IMG/VR virus record: IMGVR_UViG_3300025137_000074
Coordinates: 1 to 43,021 of that record
Reading direction: 5' to 3' (one strand)
DNA length: 43,021 nucleotides
Origin: a virus
Made by a program: the position numbers and the translations under genes. The notes beneath the pieces were generated by a model. That model saw nothing but the letters and a program-made list of their open reading frames with translations, made no database searches and was not told the DNA's origin. Positions 6,810 to 13,198 of this stretch are shown here, in pieces (position 1 is the stretch's first letter; each line of letters begins with the position of its first letter).

Positions 6810-8513
6810 TTACTCATCTGCAGCATCATCTGCCGGTAGAGCGTCTCCACCTACATCTAAGTCTAAGTCTACATCGTCGCCGCCGATGTCTGCATCATCA
6901 CCTGTTTCAAGTGAATCAAAATCAGTGTTAATATCACCTGGTGTGACCCCTACACTTCTAAGTTCTTGTCCAGCAGTGCTACCTATATTAGATGCACCAT
7001 TTTCTTCAGCCCACATTCTATCGTTGTCAGTTATCTCTTCTTCACTTAATCCTAAGAAACGTTTAAGTAAGAAACGTTTACTTAGATACTCGGTCTGTGA
7101 TAGACTTGTAAACAACGAAGCACGTTGACTATCAATTTCTGCTTGTCTATAAGCGGCAAAGTTTTGAGGCTCATTCATTCTAAGCTCAAACATGCTACTA
7201 TCTATATTGTAACCTTTCCAATTAAGGAACATCTTAAATTCAAAATCAAACGTACTTGCTACACTATGTTGCAATCTTTTACAATATTGATTAAATCTGT
7301 ATTCTTGAATTAATGCAGTTCCAACTCTACCGTCAACTACTGTTGAACTTCCGTCATCTGCACCAGTTGGCAAATAACTACTTGGAATTCTTAATCCTCT
7401 AAATAACTTATTAGTAAAATATTTTAAGTCATCAATTTCACCAAGTCCTGTACCACCTGGTAATGTATCAACTTTTGATCCACGTCCTTCAGCAGTTTGT
7501 GGAAAGAAGTAGTCTTCGTTAATACTTAATGGATTATATGTTGCATCCATTGTATTAGCACCACCGCTTTGACTTGGAATACGTCTTTGATGTATTTCAT
7601 TCTTAACTCTGTTAACATAGCCCATTGCCATGTGTGCTGGCATGTTACCTACGTCAATATAAAAAACACGTCTTTCAGGAGCACGTTGTACTCTGTAAAT
7701 AATAATCGCATCTTCTAATAATTCTTTTTGTTTGTATACTTTAAATACACTTTCTAAAACACTAAGTCCAAAAGGCCAGTTAGGATCTAATCCTTCTGTT
7801 AAACTAATATGTACAACGTGTTTTGCATCAATAGCCAATTCATTTGTACTATTACTAAAACGTGAACCACTACTTGATGATCCTTGATGTTGTCCTAAAT
7901 CATAAACATTGCCTGCACTTTGATCTCCGCTCATTTTTCCAGTCATTTGATCTGAATGTTGCGGTTGTGTAGTTGTTAAGTTTTGAAAGTTAACATTGAT
8001 GTTTTTTAGTATGTACTGCTCTGGTTTCTTTCCAGCACTTTCGTTTACAATAACTTTTACAACGTCTGCGTTGTCTACCCAAAACCATTGAAAGGTTTGT
8101 GGATCACGAATAAACACTTGATCTCCATACTTAATAGTATTACGAAATACTTTAAAAATACGTCTGTCAAAGTCATTTAAACTAATCCAGTTATATAATG
8201 CTTCTCTTAATACCTGCGTTTCAGTATCACTCGGTTGACTTTTAAAAAATATATCAAACGGTGTATGATTCTCTACATTTGATTGTGTACTAAATTCACT
8301 TAATATATCTAATGCGGCATTGATTTCACTGTCGCTATCCATTGTTTCATACTGATTGTACCTATCAATACGATTAGGATGTCCTGTGTACACTTCTGGT
8401 AGTACACTTTGATAATTTTTAAATCCTACATCAGGCTGAGTGCCTATAGGAGCAGTAACAGAACCTGTCATGTTGTCTGCATTTACTACTTTAAAATACT
8501 TTTTCCAGCTCAT
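6810..8513 (-). CDS. gp20: Portal vertex protein gp20
   Basis: A 567-residue T4 gp20-type portal protein, the dodecameric ring through which DNA is packaged and to which the neck and tail attach. Typical segments are YNQYETMDSDSEINAALDIL near residue 52, DFDRRIFKVFRNTIKYGDQVFI near residue 133, WPFGLSVLESVFKVYKQKELLEDAIIIYRVQRAPERRVFYIDVGN (parts of it diagnostic) and the Lys/Arg-rich KRLQHSVASTFDFEFKMFL region. The C-terminus is Asp-rich (DDADIGGDDVDLDLDVGG). It is 43 residues longer than T4 gp20 (524 aa). In T4 tail tube and sheath genes 18 and 19 lie upstream; here the upstream gene is the tape measure. A late-type promoter sits at 8565-8572. Confidence 0.96.
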   Translation of the reverse strand: MSWKKYFKVVNADNMTGSVTAPIGTQPDVGFKNYQSVLPEVYTGHPNRIDRYNQYETMDSDSEINAALDILSEFSTQSNVENHTPFDIFFKSQPSDTETQVLREALYNWISLNDFDRRIFKVFRNTIKYGDQVFIRDPQTFQWFWVDNADVVKVIVNESAGKKPEQYILKNINVNFQNLTTTQPQHSDQMTGKMSGDQSAGNVYDLGQHQGSSSSGSRFSNSTNELAIDAKHVVHISLTEGLDPNWPFGLSVLESVFKVYKQKELLEDAIIIYRVQRAPERRVFYIDVGNMPAHMAMGYVNRVKNEIHQRRIPSQSGGANTMDATYNPLSINEDYFFPQTAEGRGSKVDTLPGGTGLGEIDDLKYFTNKLFRGLRIPSSYLPTGADDGSSTVVDGRVGTALIQEYRFNQYCKRLQHSVASTFDFEFKMFLNWKGYNIDSSMFELRMNEPQNFAAYRQAEIDSQRASLFTSLSQTEYLSKRFLLKRFLGLSEEEITDNDRMWAEENGASNIGSTAGQELRSVGVTPGDINTDFDSLETGDDADIGGDDVDLDLDVGGDALPADDAADE

Positions 8514-8564
8514 TTATATTTCTTCCAATACGTGGGTTGTAACTATTATAATAGCATACTATTG

Positions 8565-8572
8565 TATTTATT
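8565..8572 (-). promoter_or_regulatory. Late promoter AATAAATA upstream of gp20
   Basis: On the minus strand AATAAATA, followed by CAATAG, lies 52 bases upstream of the gp20 start, in the 66-base gap after the tape-measure gene. It differs from T4 TATAAATA only at the first base and would start a head-gene transcript. Confidence 0.55.
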
Positions 8573-8579
8573 GCAACCG

Positions 8580-10910
8580 TTATGCTAGTCTATCTCCGAC
8601 TACTTTAATATTTTTATTAAATTTTCTCATCTCTTGTAACATTTCAGAGTTATCAAAGTTAGTTACTGCTTTTGCTATCTGTTGTGCCGCTTGAGCCATT
8701 GCTTTCTCACCGCTTCTGTCAAAGGCTGTCTCTTTGTCAAAGTTTGCAGGTAAAGGAAAAACACCTTCTTGTGTTCCTGGTTTTTCACCGATTGCAGCAT
8801 TGTAAACTGGTTGTGTAACAATTCCGCCATCTGCAAATCCAAAGAAGTTTGCTAACTTACCTCCTACAGATTTACCAAGCATATCTCCGCCAATACCGCC
8901 AGCAATACCGCCTATTATTCCACCAATTAAAGTTCCAATAATTGGAACTGCACTTCCTATTAATGCACCTGTTGCCGCTCCGCCGGCTGCACCGCCAAAT
9001 GATCCAAGTCCTGAACCAATACCTTCACTGAGTTTACCAACTTGTGTTTCTTGCTCACTTGTTGCATATGTTACACCACCCGAAAGTGCTGAACCTATAA
9101 TAGGAATTCTTGGAAGAATCTTGCCTAACAATCCAGATGCTTTACTAAGCATAGTAGTTGATTGGCCGGCTGCTTTTGCCACCTTGTCTGATTCTGTGGC
9201 TCCTTTTATTACACCTTCTGCAATAGAACTTGTTCCTTTAGTAGTTGCTGAAGCACCACCACCAATTCCTATTTTTTCTAATGCTTTTTTAAAAAAATCC
9301 AACTGAGTTTTTGCTGACGCAAGTCCTTTTTGCAATCCCATAGCGGCACCTGTTGCTGATGCTGGCTTACTAGCATCTCCAAGTGCAGTACTAAATTCGT
9401 CCATTGATGTTGGCATACCAGCAACAAGAGTTTTTAAGGCTTTAACACCATCTGACATAACGCCTACTGCTGACTCTGTTACACTATTAAAACCTAATCT
9501 TACAGTTTTACCAATTTCTTGTGATAGCAAGTCAACATTCTTCATGTTCTTACTATTTTCGTCTAGTTGTGTTTTTTGAGCTGCAACAAACTTGTCATAG
9601 TCTCCGTTAAAATCTTTTTCAACTACTAATCTTTGCTTTTGTGCATTTAATAATGCAGCCGATACTTCTGTAAACGCCATTGCAATTTCACTATATTGTG
9701 CAATGCCTTCCATTCCTTTATTTGCATCGATAAACTTAGTACTAACTCCGGCTAATTCTTTTTGGATGTCAGTCATACTCACTGTGCCATCTTTTAACCC
9801 GGCAGTAATCTTTGCAATAACAGGACCCATATTACCGTCTTGTAGTAACATGTTTCCAGCAGTAGTTGCCGCTGCCGGTAATCCTAAGAAACTAGTTCTT
9901 AGTGCGTCCATTATTGGCGAGCTTTCACCAAACTGTGTACCCATTGTTGCAAATGCAGCTCTGGCACCTTTGGATGCTTCACCAGTCATACGACTCAATT
10001 GTAGTTCAACATCTGCTCTACGTTTATCGTTTGCCATTTTACTAGCAAGTTGTTTACGATCTTGTCCAGTTAAGTTTGCCATCATTTGTATTTCTTTTAC
10101 AAAATTGGCTCCGGCTTGTGCTTGTTGTTGCACACCCATTGTTGCAAACTGTGTGTTTCTGGCTTGCATTGCAGTGAACTGTGCTAACAGTTCTGCACTT
10201 TCACTAGCCTTAATACCCAACATAGCAAAGTCTGTACGATAAGTGTCTTGTACAACACGGTTCATTTCAGTAAAACGTTTTGCACCTAATCTTGCACTAC
10301 CACCAAATACTGCTAAACTTTCACTGTTTTGTCGTAACATACCTGTCATTTGTTCTAATGACAAATAACTGTTAGCCGCTACTCTTTCAAGATCAAATAA
10401 GTTATTTGTAAATGTTGCACCGGTTGAACTTAATCCATCAAACGTGTCAATTAAGTTTGCACTGTGTCCTACTATAGCACCTGCGGCTGCACCAAAAACG
10501 GCACCTAAAGCACCAAAGTGACTAGCATTTTTGTCTACTGCGTCACCTAGTGACTTCATATTCATGCCAGTTCCGGCAACTTCTCCACCAAACTGTATTA
10601 ATCCTTTACCAGCACCAAGTACTGCGTCCAGCATTTTTTTGCCTCTGGCTGCAAATGTGTTTGCACTTTTGGCTGCATCTTCTAATGCATCAGTGGCATC
10701 TGAACCAGCACTTGTTAGTGCTTTTAACTTGACTACTCCTTTTGTCAATTGTTGTGTGGTTGCCACACGAGCTTTTAATTCTGCAGCTTTGCTAGGATCT
10801 TTGTTAGTTGCACTTTTTTCCATTAAGTTAACTAATCGTTCAAGTGTTTTCTCAGTTGCTACGTCACTGATTTCTACTCTACCACCGTCTATGTCTACTG
10901 TAACTGCCAT
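8580..10910 (-). CDS. Tape-measure-like tail protein
   Basis: This 776-residue protein shows tape-measure features: a long Ala/Lys/Gln-rich helical body (residues ~1-600), then hydrophobic Gly/Ala-rich segments (residues ~625-725; IIGTLIGGIIGGIAGG is the clearest) and a C-terminal FADGGIVTQPVYNAAIGEKP motif. FADGGIV-type sequences are common in tail tape-measure proteins of many phages. In T4 the equivalent is gp29 (590 aa). If about 0.15 nm of tail per residue applies, 776 residues would suit a tail slightly longer than that of T4; this is a rough inference. The gene is divergent from the gp26-family chaperone-like gene, its likely assembly partner. The start at 10910 is preceded by a late-type promoter at 10953-10960. 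Confidence 0.8.
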   Translation of the reverse strand: MAVTVDIDGGRVEISDVATEKTLERLVNLMEKSATNKDPSKAAELKARVATTQQLTKGVVKLKALTSAGSDATDALEDAAKSANTFAARGKKMLDAVLGAGKGLIQFGGEVAGTGMNMKSLGDAVDKNASHFGALGAVFGAAAGAIVGHSANLIDTFDGLSSTGATFTNNLFDLERVAANSYLSLEQMTGMLRQNSESLAVFGGSARLGAKRFTEMNRVVQDTYRTDFAMLGIKASESAELLAQFTAMQARNTQFATMGVQQQAQAGANFVKEIQMMANLTGQDRKQLASKMANDKRRADVELQLSRMTGEASKGARAAFATMGTQFGESSPIMDALRTSFLGLPAAATTAGNMLLQDGNMGPVIAKITAGLKDGTVSMTDIQKELAGVSTKFIDANKGMEGIAQYSEIAMAFTEVSAALLNAQKQRLVVEKDFNGDYDKFVAAQKTQLDENSKNMKNVDLLSQEIGKTVRLGFNSVTESAVGVMSDGVKALKTLVAGMPTSMDEFSTALGDASKPASATGAAMGLQKGLASAKTQLDFFKKALEKIGIGGGASATTKGTSSIAEGVIKGATESDKVAKAAGQSTTMLSKASGLLGKILPRIPIIGSALSGGVTYATSEQETQVGKLSEGIGSGLGSFGGAAGGAATGALIGSAVPIIGTLIGGIIGGIAGGIGGDMLGKSVGGKLANFFGFADGGIVTQPVYNAAIGEKPGTQEGVFPLPANFDKETAFDRSGEKAMAQAAQQIAKAVTNFDNSEMLQEMRKFNKNIKVVGDRLA

Positions 10911-10920
10911 AATCTACCCA

Positions 10921-10928
10921 GATAAATA
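10921..10928 (+). promoter_or_regulatory. Late promoter GATAAATA for the gp26-family gene
   Basis: GATAAATA on the plus strand lies 42 bases before the ATG at 10971. A GGAG ribosome binding site at 10961-10964 follows, 6 bases before the start. An identical octamer on the opposite strand faces it at 10953-10960. Confidence 0.6.
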
Positions 10929-10952
10929 CTATTGTACTAATGTACATATGTT

Positions 10953-10960
10953 TATTTATC
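10953..10960 (-). promoter_or_regulatory. Late promoter GATAAATA for the tape-measure gene
   Basis: On the minus strand GATAAATA lies 42 bases before the tape-measure ATG at 10910. It mirrors the plus-strand copy at 10921-10928, so the two divergent transcripts would overlap in the 60-base intergenic gap. Confidence 0.6.
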
Positions 10961-10970
10961 GGAGCAAAAC

Positions 10971-11834
10971 ATGGATGAAAACGCGAATCCTTTAAAACAG
11001 GATCAAAATCCCTTAACCGGGTATTTTCGTAAACCCGAAGTATATGTATCTCTACCCAGCAAAGGAAACTACTATGCACATGGTGCCTTAGATCTTCCAC
11101 AAAATGGCGAGATAGGTGTATTTCCAATGACTGCAAAAGACGAGTTAGTCTTTAAAACTCCAGATGCACTACTTAACGGAAGCAGTACCGTTGAAGTTAT
11201 TAAGAGTTGTGTACCTTCTATTAAAGACCCGTGGTCCATACCAAGTTTAGATATGGATGTTATATTAATTGCTATTCGTATTGCAACATACGGTAATCAA
11301 ATGGATATTACCGCTACTTGCCCTACTTGTCAATCACAAAATGAGTTTGGTATTGACTTAGCAAACTTAATTGATCAAAGTGGCAAATGGGTGTTCAATA
11401 ATACGTTAAAAATTAATGATTTAACAATTACATTTAAACCGTTATCATATAAAGACTTGAACACTGAAAATCTAAGACAATTTGAAGAAGCAAAAATTAT
11501 GAGAATTGTCAATGATGAAACAACAACTGATGAGCAAAAACAAGATTTATTTAACGATACGTTCTTAAAACTCACAGTACACACTGTTGACTTAATTGCT
11601 AAAACAATTTATAAAATTACTACTGCTGATGGTACCGAAGTAACAAATCCTACACACATCAATGAGTTCGTACATGGAGTTGATAGAAAGATGTTTGACA
11701 ATATTCAAAAACATCTTGATAATGAAAGAATCAATAACAGTTTTGCAGAGTTTGAATTAACTTGCGAAAATGAAGGTTGTGACACAAAGTATAAAACACC
11801 TATAGTATTTGACAATTCAAATTTTTTCGCATAA
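10971..11834 (+). CDS. gp26: gp26-family baseplate/tail-assembly protein (zero-frame product)
   Basis: A 287-residue protein of the T4 base-plate gp26 type. It begins with a disordered N-terminus, then YFRKPEVYVSLPSKGNYY and the family segment VFPMTAKDELVFKTPDALLNG. Four cysteines form a possible zinc site: Cys117 and Cys120 (CPTC) and Cys265 and Cys270 (CENEGC). Such proteins act in hub assembly or as tail-assembly chaperones and are usually larger in marine phages than T4 gp26 (208 aa). The zero frame stops at 11832-11834, directly after a slippery U-run, and the following ORF is in the -1 frame, so a longer fusion is predicted. The gene sits head-to-head with the tape measure, as expected for a chaperone that coats it. 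Confidence 0.85.
   Translation: MDENANPLKQDQNPLTGYFRKPEVYVSLPSKGNYYAHGALDLPQNGEIGVFPMTAKDELVFKTPDALLNGSSTVEVIKSCVPSIKDPWSIPSLDMDVILIAIRIATYGNQMDITATCPTCQSQNEFGIDLANLIDQSGKWVFNNTLKINDLTITFKPLSYKDLNTENLRQFEEAKIMRIVNDETTTDEQKQDLFNDTFLKLTVHTVDLIAKTIYKITTADGTEVTNPTHINEFVHGVDRKMFDNIQKHLDNERINNSFAEFELTCENEGCDTKYKTPIVFDNSNFFA
11819..11828 (+). promoter_or_regulatory. Predicted -1 ribosomal frameshift site (slippery heptamers)
   Basis: The bases AAATTTTTTC contain two overlapping slippery heptamers in the correct phase: A-AAT-TTT (11819-11825) and T-TTT-TTC (11822-11828). The zero-frame stop TAA follows at 11832. The -1 frame is open from here through 12058 with no stop, giving the junction N-F-F then R-I-R-L-L-S. 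The fusion would be about 362 residues (286 plus 76). Downstream structure is not obvious. Confidence 0.75.
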
Positions 11835-11869
11835 GGCTTCTGAGTCTTAGCAACGAAGATATCGAATCG

Positions 11870-12058
11870 ATGCTAAAGCAGTTTGACACAGAAGCCGACA
11901 CTATTAGAGAAAATATATTTAAGATAGTTTGGTATATGCGTGGTGGCATTAATCTGGACCAGGCATTCATGCTCAATCAGAAAGAGCAGAAGATTGTCTA
12001 CGATATCGTTGCGGAAAACATCAAGAACACAGAGAAAAGCGGAATGCCATTACTATAG
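11870..12058 (+). CDS. C-terminal extension of the tail chaperone, -1 frame (62 codons from first ATG)
   Basis: From the ATG this frame encodes 62 residues (MLKQFDTEADTIRENIFKIV start, then WYMRGGINLDQAFMLNQKE, ending KSGMPLL). The frame is open upstream of the ATG back to the slippery site at 11819-11828, reading RIRLLSLSNEDIES before the Met. The upstream residues look like real protein, and the ATG has only a weak GAAG-like ribosome site, so the main product is probably the frameshift fusion with the 287-aa protein, not a free 62-aa peptide. The helical MRGGxxxDxAFxLNxxE pattern resembles small C-terminal domains of tail-assembly chaperones. The gene is followed by hairpins and a likely terminator. 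Confidence 0.75.
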   Translation: MLKQFDTEADTIRENIFKIVWYMRGGINLDQAFMLNQKEQKIVYDIVAENIKNTEKSGMPLL

Positions 12059-12071
12059 CATCACACTATAA

Positions 12072-12123
12072 GATGAACTAAAGTTCATCAGCAATTTCGT
12101 TTTTCAAACTCATTGCTTTTTTC
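12072..12123 (+). terminator. Tandem hairpins with T-run ending the gp26-family transcript
   Basis: A perfect 7-bp hairpin (GATGAAC, loop TAAA, GTTCATC) at 12072-12089 is followed at once by a second stem, AGCAAT at 12090-12095 with ATTGCT at 12112-12117, running into TTTTTTCTT. The second has the layout of an intrinsic terminator, though its 6-bp stem is A+T rich and its loop is 16 bases, so efficiency is uncertain. Confidence 0.55.
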
Positions 12124-12542
12124 TTAATTAATAATATATAACTAAATGATTATATAACTAAAGTCTTCATGCAGATCGTTTCAGTCAGACGGAACCTGTT
12201 TAAGGGTTCCATCTAATCTTGACTTCATGCGAGTATTACCCAGCCGAGACTTGGAAGTAGGTATTCTTTATACACAAGTTTGATGGGCTCTGACCTTACC
12301 CAACCTACGTCGACATACATATTGCTATGTTACCCCACGCTTCGTTCCTGTTGCCATGGGTTTTTACAAACTATATTGTGTTTTTTGATTGACAGTAATT
12401 CAATCTATACTAACCGGTGAGCCCAATTTGTTTGATGGCTTCCACACTCTGGTGTGTTGATCTGTATGTTGCGTGTGTTCCTATACGGAAACTTTTTCCA
12501 CAGCGGTAATTTAAACTGGCCCGCTAACCTTAAGTACTGTAA
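12124..12542. ncRNA. Gene-free, GC-richer stretch; candidate structured RNA
   Basis: No protein-length frame is present between the plus-strand chaperone unit and the converging minus-strand operon. By my count 83 of 180 bases at 12181-12360 are G or C, against about one third in the neighbouring gene (20 of 60 at 11341-11400). Visible elements: hairpin GGAACC/GGTTCC at 12191-12210, AAGTC/GACTT pairing at 12161-12165 and 12221-12225, CACAC/GTGTG around 12452-12465, AGCGG/CCGCT around 12502-12525. Two 6-base complementary pairs (12184-12189 with 12289-12294; 12257-12262 with 12303-12308) would cross as a pseudoknot. The octamer CTTCATGC occurs at 12165 and 12223, and TTACCCA(G/A)CC at 12236 and 12296. 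The strand and function are unknown; it does not match a tRNA, tmRNA or group I intron core that I can recognise. Confidence 0.4.
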
Positions 12543-12983
12543 CTATAATTGTTGATTGTTCTTGAACTGTTGAATGCCTTCGTGGAGAATTTTGCTACTG
12601 CCTACGCGAACGTTTATAATGCCATTATAGTAATCATCTGATAAAAGAACTTCTCTTTCAAACTGCTCCTTTGCTTCAAGGTAACTCATTAAGCCCCTAC
12701 TTGAACAAAGATAAAGTATTTCACGTGTGAAGTTCTTGCTGCCTAGCTCTGCTACATCTGCCTGTAAGTGATCTGAAGATCCATAATATTCTCTCCAATC
12801 ACTTTCTACTGTGGTTCGTCTTTTGTTTTTCTTACCTTTAAGAGGTGGTTTTGTTTTTTTAAATTTTGCTAATTTTTTGCCAATGTATTTTTTGTTGCTT
12901 TTTAAGTTGGTTATTAAGTAAACAAATCCTTCAATGTCACTTGGTAACTGCTCAATAGGATCACCCTTGTAAGTCCAACTCAT
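12543..12983 (-). CDS. GIY-YIG nuclease domain protein, 146 aa
   Basis: A 146-residue protein with the GIY-YIG signature near the N-terminus: Gly19-Phe-Val-Tyr22, then Tyr33-Ile-Gly35 and Lys-Lys. A further block WREYYGSS and an E-rich helix (LEAKEQFEREVLL) follow, as in the family of small phage GIY-YIG endonucleases found in many T4-like genomes. Such enzymes cleave DNA, either as homing endonucleases or in repair and genome processing. There is no recognisable DNA-binding tail beyond the K-rich segment at residues ~36-55. It is the last gene of the gp55-to-nuclease operon and overlaps the preceding small membrane protein gene by 4 bases. The mobile or housekeeping role cannot be decided from sequence. 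Confidence 0.8.
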   Translation of the reverse strand: MSWTYKGDPIEQLPSDIEGFVYLITNLKSNKKYIGKKLAKFKKTKPPLKGKKNKRRTTVESDWREYYGSSDHLQADVAELGSKNFTREILYLCSSRGLMSYLEAKEQFEREVLLSDDYYNGIINVRVGSSKILHEGIQQFKNNQQL

Positions 12984-13198
12984 TTCTTTTGTTTTCTTAA
13001 CTGCTGTAATTGTAATGCCTTCTTGTGGTAATAGTCAACCTTTTTCTCTGCATAAAATGGTAAAACGTTAGGAAGTATACCATGTATAATACTAACTATA
13101 CCTGTGAGTATAAGATCGAAGCCTGCCACAACAGCAAACTTACCATGCTGGAAGTATCCTTTACGAGCTTCGTTAAGATGAGCTTTAATTTGAAACAT
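12980..13198 (-). CDS. Small membrane protein, DUF6356-like, 72 aa
   Basis: A 72-residue protein with one or two hydrophobic stretches between residues ~20 and ~50 (FAVVAGFDLILTGIVSIIHG, then ILPNVLPFYAEK) and a basic, Gln/Lys-rich tail. The arrangement HLNEARKGYFQHGKFA followed by IHGILP recalls the DUF6356 family of small membrane proteins known from bacteria and phages, whose function is not established. The start lies inside the end of the AMP-forming ligase gene (14-base overlap), and the stop overlaps the GIY-YIG gene by 4 bases, so all three are translationally coupled. A functional link to the ligase is only suggested by this coupling. Confidence 0.6.
   Translation of the reverse strand: MFQIKAHLNEARKGYFQHGKFAVVAGFDLILTGIVSIIHGILPNVLPFYAEKKVDYYHKKALQLQQLRKQKK

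Noticed and set aside
9703-10242. 179-codon plus-strand frame inside the tape-measure gene
   Set aside because: Antisense shadow of an Ala-rich helix; Cys/Ala/Leu composition and no start signals.
12124-12542. Group I intron or tRNA in the gene-free region, suggested by the neighbouring GIY-YIG gene
   Set aside because: No P7/guanosine-binding core, no cloverleaf or T-loop consensus, and the region is not inside a gene.
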